Source of the DNA: Streptomyces naganishii JCM 4654
Lineage (GTDB): Bacteria > Actinomycetota > Actinomycetes > Streptomycetales > Streptomycetaceae
Length of the DNA: 64,000 nucleotides
Assembly (NCBI RefSeq): GCF_014650575.1
Contig: NZ_BMVF01000003.1
Location: 1-64,000, forward strand
Direction of reading: 5' to 3'
Below the pieces are notes generated by a model. That model was not told the DNA's origin. It saw nothing but the letters and a program-made list of their open reading frames with translations, and did not search any database. The position numbers and the translations under genes are program-made. Below are positions 31,069-38,262 of this stretch, piece after piece; the stretch's first letter is position 1; each line of letters begins with the position of its first letter.

Positions 31069-31521
31069 TCAGGTCAGGGGCACCACGGCCGTGATGCACT
31101 TGCCGCCGGAGGGCAGGTCGCAGACCTGGACGTCCTGGGCGAGCCGGCACACGATCGGCCAGCCGCGCCCGCCGGACGGGCGCCGGCCCTGACGGTCCAC
31201 GGGCGGCCGGGCCACCGGGAGCCGGTCGCTGCGGTCGCTCACGCAGACCCGTACGCCGCGTCCGACGACGTCGACGTGGAAGTCGGTCATGCCGCCGCCG
31301 TGCAGGATGGCGTTGGTCGTGAGTTCCGAGGCGACGAGCTGGGCGTCGGAGAGGGCGTGGGCGTCGCACCGGGTGTGGGTGCTGCGGCAGCACTCGCTGA
31401 TCACGCGTTCCACCACCCGGCGGGCGTCGGCGGGCTCACACGGCCCGGGATGCGCGCAGAGGCCTGCGGCGTACGACTGCTCGATGAGGAAATCGGAATC
31501 GGTCCTGTGCTTCTCGCACAT
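31069..31521 (-). CDS. RsbW-like HATPase protein beside the sigma factor
   Basis: The 150-residue GHKL protein has N-box VASELTTNAILHGGG, G1-like VCVSDRSDRLP and G2-like PSGGRGWPIVCRLA. It contains several cysteines near the N-terminus (CAHPGPC, ECC), which could make it redox-sensitive; that is inference. As the nearest same-strand gene upstream of the SigB-family sigma factor, it is the prime candidate for its anti-sigma factor. ATG 31521 follows GAGGAG. Confidence 0.85.
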   Translation of the reverse strand: MCEKHRTDSDFLIEQSYAAGLCAHPGPCEPADARRVVERVISECCRSTHTRCDAHALSDAQLVASELTTNAILHGGGMTDFHVDVVGRGVRVCVSDRSDRLPVARPPVDRQGRRPSGGRGWPIVCRLAQDVQVCDLPSGGKCITAVVPLT

Positions 31522-31639
31522 CTCCTCGCTCCCTGGTCCGCGGGTCTCCCCATCCGGCTAGCCCCGGCGGGAGCGGGCAAACATGCGGCTTCGCACCGCG
31601 CGGGGCCTACGGAGCGACGGGAGCGGGTACGCGGACGGC

Positions 31640-31861
31640 ATGACCGAAGTAGTGGACTCGGACGAGTTGTTGCGGCGCATCCAGCGCGCCAGGGCCTGCG
31701 CCGCCGAGGAGGAGCACCGGTGGCGGGGCCGCCGCGAGAGCCTCGGCGCGGACGACACGGAGGCGGCGCGCGAGGCGGCCGTCCGGGTGGTGAGCTACGA
31801 GACCGTCCTGCGCGTACTGGACGAGATCCTGACCCCGGGACGCCGGCCGGCGCAGGGCTGA
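31640..31861 (+). CDS. Small hypothetical helical protein
   Basis: The 73-residue protein begins MTEVVDSDELLRRIQRARAC and is predicted to be all-helical, charged and cytoplasmic. I do not recognise a family. ATG 31583 in the same frame would add 19 basic residues and has GGAG 11 bases upstream, so the start is open. It lies 80 bases before the decarboxylase gene and could be in its operon. Confidence 0.5.
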   Translation: MTEVVDSDELLRRIQRARACAAEEEHRWRGRRESLGADDTEAAREAAVRVVSYETVLRVLDEILTPGRRPAQG

Positions 31862-31906
31862 CCGGCGGTCTGCCGCCGGCCGGGAGGGCCGGGCCGGGAA
31901 GCGGCC

Positions 31907-31931
31907 GACTGGAGTGCGCGGGTCCGGGTAC
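31907..31931 (+). promoter_or_regulatory. SigB-pattern match before the decarboxylase
   Basis: GACT, a 15-base spacer and GGGTAC fit the pattern GNNT-N14-16-GGGTAC exactly. The -10 would end only 10 bases before ATG 31942, so the transcript would be almost leaderless and lack a ribosome site. Confidence 0.25.
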
Positions 31932-31941
31932 CCGCGCGGCC

Positions 31942-33423
31942 ATGTCTGTCGATCACACCCGTGCACCGATCCTGGAAGCCCTCGAGGAGTACCACCGCGC
32001 CGGGCGGCTGTCGTTCACGCCACCCGGGCACAAGCAGGCCAGGGGCGCCGACCCCGCCGTACGCGCGGTGCTCGGCGACGCGGTGTTCCTGGGGGACGTA
32101 CTGGCCTCGGGCGGTCTGGACGACCGGCTCATGCGCGGCCAGGTGCTGCAGCGGGCCGAGGAGCTGATGGCGGACGCGGTCCACGCCGAGCAGACCTTCT
32201 TCACCACCTGCGGCAGTTCCCTGTCGGTGAAGGCGGCGATGCTGGCCGTCGCGGGCCCGCACGAGAAGCTGCTGATCGGCCGGGACGCCCACAAGTCGGT
32301 CGCCTCCGGGCTGGTCCTGTCGGGCATCCAGCCGGTCTGGGTGGAACCCCGCTGGGACGCCGAGCGGCACATCGCCCATCCCCCGTCCGCCGCGGAGTTC
32401 GAGCGTGCCTTCGAGGCCCACCCCGACGCCAAGGGCGCCCTGCTCACCAGCCCGACGCCGTACGGCGCCTGCGCGGACGTGCGCGCGGTGGCCGAGGTGT
32501 GCCACCGGCGCGGGGTGCCGCTCGTGGTGGACGAGGCGTGGGGCGCGCACCTGCCGTTCCACCCCTCTCTGCCGTCCTGGGCGATGGACGCGGGCGCCGA
32601 CATCTGCGTGACCAGCATCCACAAGATGGGCAGCGGACTGGAGCAGGGTTCCGTCTTCCATCTGCAGGGCGGCCTGGTGCCTCCGGAGCTGCTGAAGGCA
32701 CGGGCGGACCTGCTGGGCACGACCAGCCCGTCGGTGCTGATCTTCGCCGGTCTCGACGGCTGGCGCCGCCAGATGGCGCTGCGCGGCCGTGAACTCGTCG
32801 GCGGGGCGCTGGCACTGGCGGCCGAGGTGCGCCCGGCGATCGAGGCCATCGACGGACTGCACGTCAACGACCGGGACGACTTCTGCGGCCCCTCGCTCGC
32901 CGACGACTTCGATCCGCTGCCCGTCGTCATCGACGTCACCGGGCTCGGCGTCACCGGCTACCAGGCGGCCGACTGGCTGCGCGAGCACCGCGCGGTGGAC
33001 GCCCACCTGAACGACCACCGCCGGATCGGCGCCCAGCTCACCCACGGCGACGACCGTGGAACGGCCGACGAGTTGCTGGCCGCGCTGAAGGACCTCGCGG
33101 GCGCCGCGCCCGGCCTCTCCCCGGCGCCCCGGGTCGACGTCCCGGCCCCGGGCGAGCTGCGCATGGAGCAGGCGCTGCTGCCGCGGGACGCGTTCTTCGG
33201 CCCCGCCGAGCAGGTGCCGGTGAGCGAGGCGGCCGGCCGCGTCGCGGCGGAGATGATCACGCCGTATCCCCCGGGCATCCCGGCCGTGCTGCCGGGCGAG
33301 CGGCTGACCGAGCCGGTGCTGCGCTACCTCACCACCGGGCAGGCGGCGGGGATGAACCTGCCGGACGCGAACGACCCCGGCATGGGCTCCGTGAGGGTGG
33401 TGGCCGGCGACTCCGCCGGGTGA
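31942..33423 (+). CDS. Orn/Lys/Arg decarboxylase-family PLP enzyme
   Basis: The 493-residue fold-type I PLP enzyme has the N-terminal FTPPGHKQARG, the TTCGSSLSVKAA phosphate-binding region, VVDEAWGAHLPFH and the Schiff-base lysine in TSIHKMGSG. The C-terminal part has YPPGIPAVLPGE, shared with SpeA/CadA-like decarboxylases of the short type. It probably decarboxylates arginine, lysine or ornithine to a polyamine precursor; the substrate cannot be read from the sequence. ATG 31942 lacks a clear ribosome site. It is not clustered with other polyamine genes here. Confidence 0.88.
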   Translation: MSVDHTRAPILEALEEYHRAGRLSFTPPGHKQARGADPAVRAVLGDAVFLGDVLASGGLDDRLMRGQVLQRAEELMADAVHAEQTFFTTCGSSLSVKAAMLAVAGPHEKLLIGRDAHKSVASGLVLSGIQPVWVEPRWDAERHIAHPPSAAEFERAFEAHPDAKGALLTSPTPYGACADVRAVAEVCHRRGVPLVVDEAWGAHLPFHPSLPSWAMDAGADICVTSIHKMGSGLEQGSVFHLQGGLVPPELLKARADLLGTTSPSVLIFAGLDGWRRQMALRGRELVGGALALAAEVRPAIEAIDGLHVNDRDDFCGPSLADDFDPLPVVIDVTGLGVTGYQAADWLREHRAVDAHLNDHRRIGAQLTHGDDRGTADELLAALKDLAGAAPGLSPAPRVDVPAPGELRMEQALLPRDAFFGPAEQVPVSEAAGRVAAEMITPYPPGIPAVLPGERLTEPVLRYLTTGQAAGMNLPDANDPGMGSVRVVAGDSAG

Positions 33424-33509
33424 GGGTGTGACACCGGAGTGAAACCGGTCACGTGACCCGCTCCCGGCTGCGTGAAACCACCTCAGTTGGTTTATCGTTC
33501 ATACATACG

Positions 33510-33592
33510 CGGCGACGGGGTCGACCCCAACGTCCCCCGTGCGCCGCCGCATACGGCCCTGGTTGGCTTCCCCCGTCCAGCCAGGGCTTTTT
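33510..33592 (+). ncRNA. Candidate small RNA or attenuator leader
   Basis: An A/T-rich promoter-like stretch (33486-33508) precedes a perfect 12-bp palindrome GGGGTCGACCCC (33517-33528), an alternative pairing ACGGGG with CCCCGT (33515-33540), and a terminator hairpin ending in five T residues (33556-33592). The ends are approximate. It may be a stand-alone small RNA of about 80-90 bases, or a leader that stops transcription before the cNMP-binding gene, whose start is 113 bases further on. Confidence 0.4.
33556..33592 (+). terminator. Intrinsic terminator with T run
   Basis: GCCCTGG (33556-33562) pairs perfectly with CCAGGGC (33581-33587) across an 18-nt loop and is followed by TTTTT. T-run terminators are uncommon in this window, so it stands out. 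Confidence 0.65.
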
Positions 33593-33704
33593 AACGCCCG
33601 CACACGGCGAACCCGTACCGCCGAGGTGCCCGCTCCGTGCCGAGCCGCTGAAATGGGCTTGAGGCACATGCGCGGAACCCATCGCCGGCGAGGAGCCCCG
33701 GGCC

Positions 33705-34160
33705 ATGACCAAAGCGATAAAACTGCTGACCGCCCTCCCCCAGAAGCAGCGCGAACGTCTGATGGAGCTCGCCCACGAGGTGTCCTTCCCCGAGGACGCC
33801 CGGATCTTCGAGGCGGGCGGCACGGCCGACCGCTTCTGGGTCATCCGCTCCGGAGCCGTCCATCTGGACCAGCAGGTCACGGCCACGCGGCGGGTCACGG
33901 TCGGCAGCCTGGGCGCGGGCGACCTGCTGGGCTGGTCCTGGCTGTTCCCGCCGTACACCTGGGACTTCGGGGCCGAGGCCTTCAGCCAGGTGCGCGCCTA
34001 CGAGTTCGACGCCTCGGCCGTGCTGGCCGTGTGCGTGGAGGACCCGCTGCTGGGCCTTTCGCTGGTGCGCACGGTCGCCGAGATCCTCGCCCACCGCCTG
34101 GAGCTGACCCGCGGCAAGCTGCTGGAGCAGTACACGATCTCCCGGGGGCGGGGCCTGTAG
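33705..34160 (+). CDS. Cyclic nucleotide-binding domain protein without DNA-binding domain
   Basis: The 151-residue protein is a single Crp-type cNMP-binding domain: RIFEAGGTADRFWVIRSGAVHL, VGSLGAGDLLGWSWLF, then the C-helix LTRGKLLEQY. There is no HTH, so it is not a complete Crp regulator. The phosphate-binding cassette region (GDLLGWSWLFPPYTW) lacks the usual arginine, so ligand binding may differ from cAMP. ATG 33705 has GAGGAG upstream. The gene has a hairpin-rich leader with a T-run terminator. A second such domain occurs in the kinase at 51095. Confidence 0.8.
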   Translation: MTKAIKLLTALPQKQRERLMELAHEVSFPEDARIFEAGGTADRFWVIRSGAVHLDQQVTATRRVTVGSLGAGDLLGWSWLFPPYTWDFGAEAFSQVRAYEFDASAVLAVCVEDPLLGLSLVRTVAEILAHRLELTRGKLLEQYTISRGRGL

Positions 34161-34177
34161 CGGCCCGGGCCCTGCCG

Positions 34178-35605
34178 TCAGACGCGGTAGCGGCGCAGCG
34201 CCGGCACGGCCCCCGCCAGGACCATCATCAGCACGACGACGAGGAGTCCGCCGCCGGTGACGGCCGCGCGGGGGCCGAGCACCGAACCGGCGGTGCCGTG
34301 CAGCACGTCGGCCAGGCGCGGGCCGCCCGCGACCACCACCGTGAAGACGCCCTGCATCCGGCCGCGCATCTCGTCGGTGGCGGCGGACAGCAGGATCGCG
34401 CCGCGGAAGACCATGGAGACCATGTCGGCGACGCCGGCGACGGCGAGGAACGCCACGGCCACCCACAGGCTGGAGCTGAGACCGGACCCGGCGACGGCCA
34501 CGCCCCAGGCGATCACCGCGCCGATGACCATCCAGCCGTGCCGGCGCGCCCGGGAGAAGGTGCCGGAGAACAGACCGCCGGCCACCGCGCCGATGGGGAT
34601 CGCCGCGAACAGCAGGCCGAGCGCGAGGCCCTCGCCGTAGGGGGCGTACGTCTGCGCGGCGAGCTGCGGGAAGAGGGCTCGGGGCATGCCGAGGACCATG
34701 GCGATGATGTCGGCGAGGAAGGACAGCAGCAGCACCCGGTGGCCGGAGATGTAGCGGAACCCGGCGGCGATCTCGCGCAGCCCGGCGCCGCGGGCGGCGG
34801 ACGCGGTGAGCGGCGGCAGCGCGGGCAGCCGCAGCACCGCCCAGACCGTGACGCACAGCGCCACCGCGTCGATCAGGTACAGCTCGGGCAGCCCGATCAC
34901 GGGTATGAGCGCCCCGGCCAGCAGGGGTCCGGCGACCAGGCCGGTCTGCATGACGGTGGAGCCGAGGGCGTTGGCGGCGGGCAGTTCCTCCGCGGGCACC
35001 AGCCGGGCGATGGAGGCGTTGCGGGCCGGGGAGTTGAGGCCGAAGAAGGCCTGCTGCACCGCGAGCAGCACCATCAGCACCGCGACGGAGCCGAGCCCGC
35101 TCGCGGCCTGCGCCCAGAACAGCAGCGAGGTGACGGCGATGCCGCTGTTGGTCACCAGCAGCAGCTTGCGCCGGTCCACGGTGTCGGCGACCGCGCCGCC
35201 CCACAGCGCGAACACCACCATCGGCACCAGCCCGGCCAGGCTGGCGTAGCCGACCCAGGCGGAGGAGCCGGTGATGTCGTAGATCTGCTTGGGCACGGCG
35301 ACAGCGGTGAGCTGGCTGCCGACGGCGGTGACGATGGTGGAGGACCACAGCCGGCGGAAGGCGGGGCGGTGCAGCGGGCGGGTGTCCATGGCCCAGCGCC
35401 GCCAGCCGCGGCGCACGGGTGCGGCTGGATCCGGCACGGCCGGGCCGGATGCCGCGCCGCGGGCGGCCGGGCCGTCCGGTGCGGCGCTCTCCGCCGCGTC
35501 CGCCCCCGCCCCCGCGCCGGGGTCCGCGCCGGTCCCCGCCCCGGGTGCCGTGCCGCTGTCGGTGCTCTCGCTGGTGTCCACGGGCTTCCTGGTTGCTCGA
35601 TACAT
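34178..35605 (-). CDS. MFS transporter, DHA3 (EntS-like) exporter
   Basis: The protein of about 475 residues has a disordered N-terminus of about 65 Ala/Gly/Asp-rich residues, then 12 hydrophobic segments with the MFS loop GGAVADTVDRRKLL. It best fits the DHA3 group (enterobactin exporter and macrolide exporter relatives); the substrate is unknown. ATG 35605 and GTG 35623 are both possible starts and neither has a strong ribosome site. It converges on the cNMP gene, with 17 bases between stops. Confidence 0.83.
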   Translation of the reverse strand: MYRATRKPVDTSESTDSGTAPGAGTGADPGAGAGADAAESAAPDGPAARGAASGPAVPDPAAPVRRGWRRWAMDTRPLHRPAFRRLWSSTIVTAVGSQLTAVAVPKQIYDITGSSAWVGYASLAGLVPMVVFALWGGAVADTVDRRKLLLVTNSGIAVTSLLFWAQAASGLGSVAVLMVLLAVQQAFFGLNSPARNASIARLVPAEELPAANALGSTVMQTGLVAGPLLAGALIPVIGLPELYLIDAVALCVTVWAVLRLPALPPLTASAARGAGLREIAAGFRYISGHRVLLLSFLADIIAMVLGMPRALFPQLAAQTYAPYGEGLALGLLFAAIPIGAVAGGLFSGTFSRARRHGWMVIGAVIAWGVAVAGSGLSSSLWVAVAFLAVAGVADMVSMVFRGAILLSAATDEMRGRMQGVFTVVVAGGPRLADVLHGTAGSVLGPRAAVTGGGLLVVVLMMVLAGAVPALRRYRV

Positions 35606-35681
35606 CTTTCTGTCCGGGGTCACTATCGCAGCAACGGCCGTGTCCGTCGTACTCCCGGGGGCGGCCCGGGTGCCGCAACCG

Positions 35682-36299
35682 TCAGGCTCCGGCCATGAGC
35701 GTCACGCCGAGGGTGACCATGGTCGCGGCGATCAGTCCGTCCAGCACCCGCCAGGCCGAGGGCCGGACGAGGACGCGGCCGAGCAGCCGGGCGCCGAAGC
35801 CGAGGGCGGCGAACCAGCACAGGCTGGCGAGCGCGGCCCCGAGCCCGAAGGTCCAGCGCAGCGCGCCCCGGTCGGCGGCCAGCGAGCCGAGCAGGAACAC
35901 GGTGTCGAGGTAGACGTGCGGGTTCAGCCAGGTCATCGCCAGGCAGGTGAGCACCGCCCGCCGCCGGGAGCCCGCCGCCTCGCCGTCCGCGCGCAGCGCC
36001 GAGTCGGCGGGCCGCAGCACCCGGCGGGCGGCGAGCACGCCGTAGCAGAGCAGGAACGCGCCGCCGATCAGCCCGATGCCGGTGAGGGCGCCCGGCCAGG
36101 CCACGACCACCGCGCCGACCCCTCCTACGCCGAGCGAGATGAGCAGCGCGTCCGACAGCGCGCAGATGCCGACGACGGCGAGCACGGCGTCACGGCGGAC
36201 GCCCTGACGCAGGACGAAGGCATTCTGGGCGCCGATGGCGACGATCAGTGACAGGCCGGTGCCGAAGCCGGCCGCGAGGGCGGTCAGTGCGTGGTTCAC
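35682..36299 (-). CDS. LysE/ArgO-family amino acid exporter
   Basis: The 205-residue, six-helix protein has LSLIVAIGAQNAFVLRQG, the LysE signature, and a conserved CLAMTWLNPHVYLDT. The family exports lysine and/or arginine. GTG 36299 begins a good N-terminus, and a purine stretch precedes it closely. It is divergent from a LysR regulator of the LysG/ArgP group, the classic arrangement in which the regulator senses the exported amino acid. Confidence 0.9.
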   Translation of the reverse strand: MNHALTALAAGFGTGLSLIVAIGAQNAFVLRQGVRRDAVLAVVGICALSDALLISLGVGGVGAVVVAWPGALTGIGLIGGAFLLCYGVLAARRVLRPADSALRADGEAAGSRRRAVLTCLAMTWLNPHVYLDTVFLLGSLAADRGALRWTFGLGAALASLCWFAALGFGARLLGRVLVRPSAWRVLDGLIAATMVTLGVTLMAGA

Positions 36300-36336
36300 T
36301 CCGCCGACGCTACGGAGCCGATCACCGCGCGTACAG

Positions 36337-36360
36337 CTAAAGATTCTTACGTACCATTAG
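36337..36360. promoter_or_regulatory. Candidate LysG operator in divergent lysE-lysG region
   Basis: CTAA at 36337-36340 and TTAG at 36357-36360 form an inverted repeat around 16 A/T-richer bases, in the 69-bp space between the two starts. This is where LysR regulators of this type bind. Confidence 0.4.
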
Positions 36361-36368
36361 CGGACGTG

Positions 36369-37283
36369 ATGACGGAGCTTCCCCTCGACCAGGTGCGGAC
36401 CCTGCTGGCGGTGGTCGACGAGGGCACCTTCGACGCGGCCGCCGCCGCCCTGCACGTCACCCCGTCCGCGGTGAGCCAGCGGGTGAAGGCGCTGGAGCGG
36501 CGCACCGGCCGGGTACTGCTGCTGCGCACCAAGCCGGTGCGGCCCACCGAGTCGGGCGAGGTGATCGTGCGGTTCGCCCGGCAGGTGGCCCGGCTGGAGC
36601 GGGACGCCTCGTCCGAGCTGGGCCTGAGCACGGCCGGGGAGCCGACGCGGGTGCCGGTGGCCGTGAACGCCGACTCGCTGGCGACCTGGTTCCTCGGCGC
36701 GCTGACTCGCGTGCCGCGGGAGCCGCGGCTCTGCTTCGAACTGCACCGCGAGGACGAGGACCACACGGCGGCCTTGCTGCGCGAAGGACGGGTGATGGCC
36801 GCGGTGACCTCCGCCCCGGACCCGGTGCCCGGCTGCTCGGTCAGGTCCCTGGGCCGGATGCGCTACGTCCCCGTCGCGCACCCCGGCTTCGCCGCCCGCC
36901 ACCTGGACGGCCGCGCGCTGCGGGACGTGCTCGCCGAGGCCCCGGTGGTGGTCTTCGACCGGCGGGACGACTTCCAGGACGCCTTCGTGCGCGGGCTGGG
37001 CGGCGGCCACGGCGCGGCGAGCGCGCTCCGTCACTACGTCCCCACCTCGGAGGGCTTCGCCGACGCGGTCGCCGCGGGCCTGGGCTGGGGCATGGTGCCC
37101 GAGACGCAGGCCGTGCCGCTGCTCCGGGCCGGCCGCCTCACCCGCCTGGACCCGGACCGCCACGCCGAGGTCCCGCTGTACTGGCAGCAGTGGCGGCTGC
37201 ACTCCCCCGCCCTGGCGGCCCTCGCGGACGCGGTGGCCGAGGCGGCGGCCGAGGCCCTGCGCACCGGGGCGGACGGGATCTAG
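36369..37283 (+). CDS. LysR-family regulator, LysG/ArgP type
   Basis: The 304-residue protein has an N-terminal winged HTH (MTELPLDQVRTLLAVVDEG, HVTPSAVSQRVKALERRTG) and a periplasmic-binding-like effector domain. The N-terminal sequence and the divergent LysE gene point to the LysG/ArgP subgroup, which activates the exporter when lysine or arginine builds up. ATG 36369 starts 8 bases after the operator candidate; the longer frame to 36291 runs through the exporter start and is rejected. The stop overlaps the TetR gene by 4 bases, convergently. Confidence 0.88.
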   Translation: MTELPLDQVRTLLAVVDEGTFDAAAAALHVTPSAVSQRVKALERRTGRVLLLRTKPVRPTESGEVIVRFARQVARLERDASSELGLSTAGEPTRVPVAVNADSLATWFLGALTRVPREPRLCFELHREDEDHTAALLREGRVMAAVTSAPDPVPGCSVRSLGRMRYVPVAHPGFAARHLDGRALRDVLAEAPVVVFDRRDDFQDAFVRGLGGGHGAASALRHYVPTSEGFADAVAAGLGWGMVPETQAVPLLRAGRLTRLDPDRHAEVPLYWQQWRLHSPALAALADAVAEAAAEALRTGADGI

Positions 37284-38002
37284 GCGTCCGCCTCCGCACG
37301 CAGGGCGGCGAGAGTGGTCCCCGCGCTGTCCAGGAGCATGTCCAGTGCGGTGGGGTAGGCGCTGGTGACCATGCGGGTGGCCAGCAGCGGGGCCGCCTCG
37401 GCGATGCGCGGGTGGGTGGCGGCGGGCAGCCGGGCGTAGGTGGAGCGCCACATCTCCTCGTCGGCGCGCAGGGCGGCGCTCGGCAGGGCGAGCGAGGCCG
37501 CGTCCAGGGCGGCGAAGGCGAGCGTCTGGTCGACGAAGGCGTGGTAGATCCGCACCGTCTCGGCGAGCGGGAAGCCGGCCCCGCGCAGCACCTGCAGGAC
37601 GGCCTCGTCGGCGGCCAGTTCGTGCGGACGGCCGGTGACCCGGTTGGCGGTCACCAGGGCGGCCTGCGGGTGGGCGACGTAGGCGGCGTGGACGCGCAGG
37701 CCGACTGACCGCAGGTCCGCCCGCCAGTCACCCGTGGGCGTCCAGCCGCGCAACGCGCTGCCGACGAGCGCGTCGCCGATGGCGAGGGTCAGGTCGTCCA
37801 TGCCGCGGAAGTAGCGGTACAGGGTGCTCGGGTCGCAGTCGAGGGCCAGGCCGAGGCGGCGGGCGCTCAGGCCCGCGCTGCCGTGCTCGCGCAGCAGGCG
37901 CAGCGCGGTGTCGACGATCAGCCGCTCCGACAGCACGGTGCCACCGCGCGTCGGCCGCCGCCGGCGCCGCTTCTCCTCGGGCACCACCGGTTTGGGCACC
38001 AT
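37280..38002 (-). CDS. TetR-family regulator
   Basis: The 240-residue protein has a basic N-terminus (EEKRRRRRPTRGG), an HTH (GLSARRLGLALDCDPSTLYRYF) and a TetR_C-like ligand domain. ATG 38002 follows GAGGAGGAGG. It is divergent from the saccharopine dehydrogenase-like gene, whose promoter region contains a GATAC/GTATC inverted repeat that could be its operator. The effector is unknown. Confidence 0.88.
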   Translation of the reverse strand: MVPKPVVPEEKRRRRRPTRGGTVLSERLIVDTALRLLREHGSAGLSARRLGLALDCDPSTLYRYFRGMDDLTLAIGDALVGSALRGWTPTGDWRADLRSVGLRVHAAYVAHPQAALVTANRVTGRPHELAADEAVLQVLRGAGFPLAETVRIYHAFVDQTLAFAALDAASLALPSAALRADEEMWRSTYARLPAATHPRIAEAAPLLATRMVTSAYPTALDMLLDSAGTTLAALRAEADA

Positions 38003-38074
38003 GCCTCCTCCTCGCTCCGGCCCCGAGCAGCTCACGCCCCGGGCCACTCCGGCCCCGGGCAGCTCAGGCTTCCA

Positions 38075-38134
38075 GGCCTGTCGGGCCGCCGGGCCTGTCG
38101 GGCCGCCGGGCCTGTCGGGCCTGTCGGGCCGCCA
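38075..38134. repeat. 17-bp direct repeats between TetR and reductase genes
   Basis: GGCCTGTCGGGCCGCCG-type units start at 38075, 38092 and 38109 (the last truncated), with a further copy at 38119. They lie in the divergent promoter region, upstream of the likely reductase promoter, and may vary in number between strains. Confidence 0.7.
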
Positions 38135-38154
38135 GGTCCCTTATGCCAACGCCA

Positions 38155-38185
38155 TTGACCTTACGCGATACGCCGGAGTTGTATC
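38155..38185 (+). promoter_or_regulatory. Promoter with overlapping TetR operator candidate
   Basis: TTGACC (38155-38160), an 18-base spacer and TTGTAT (38179-38184) form a plausible vegetative promoter. GATAC (38167-38171) and GTATC (38181-38185) form an inverted repeat with a 9-base spacer across spacer and -10. Binding there would block RNA polymerase. Confidence 0.45.
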
Positions 38186-38262
38186 ACGGCTGTCACGACC
38201 GAGGGCGCGCCTCGTCCGTTGTGGAAACCGCCCGACCCCGGATACGACAGGGAGTTCTCGTC

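Noticed and set aside
31907..31931. Exact SigB-pattern promoter as proof of sigma control of the decarboxylase
   Set aside because: The pattern is loose, and the start codon lies only 10 bases downstream. It is kept as a low-confidence site and not used as a finding.
36291..36368. Longer N-terminus for the LysR gene starting at 36291
   Set aside because: It would overlap the LysE start and cover the whole control region; the HTH begins right after ATG 36369.
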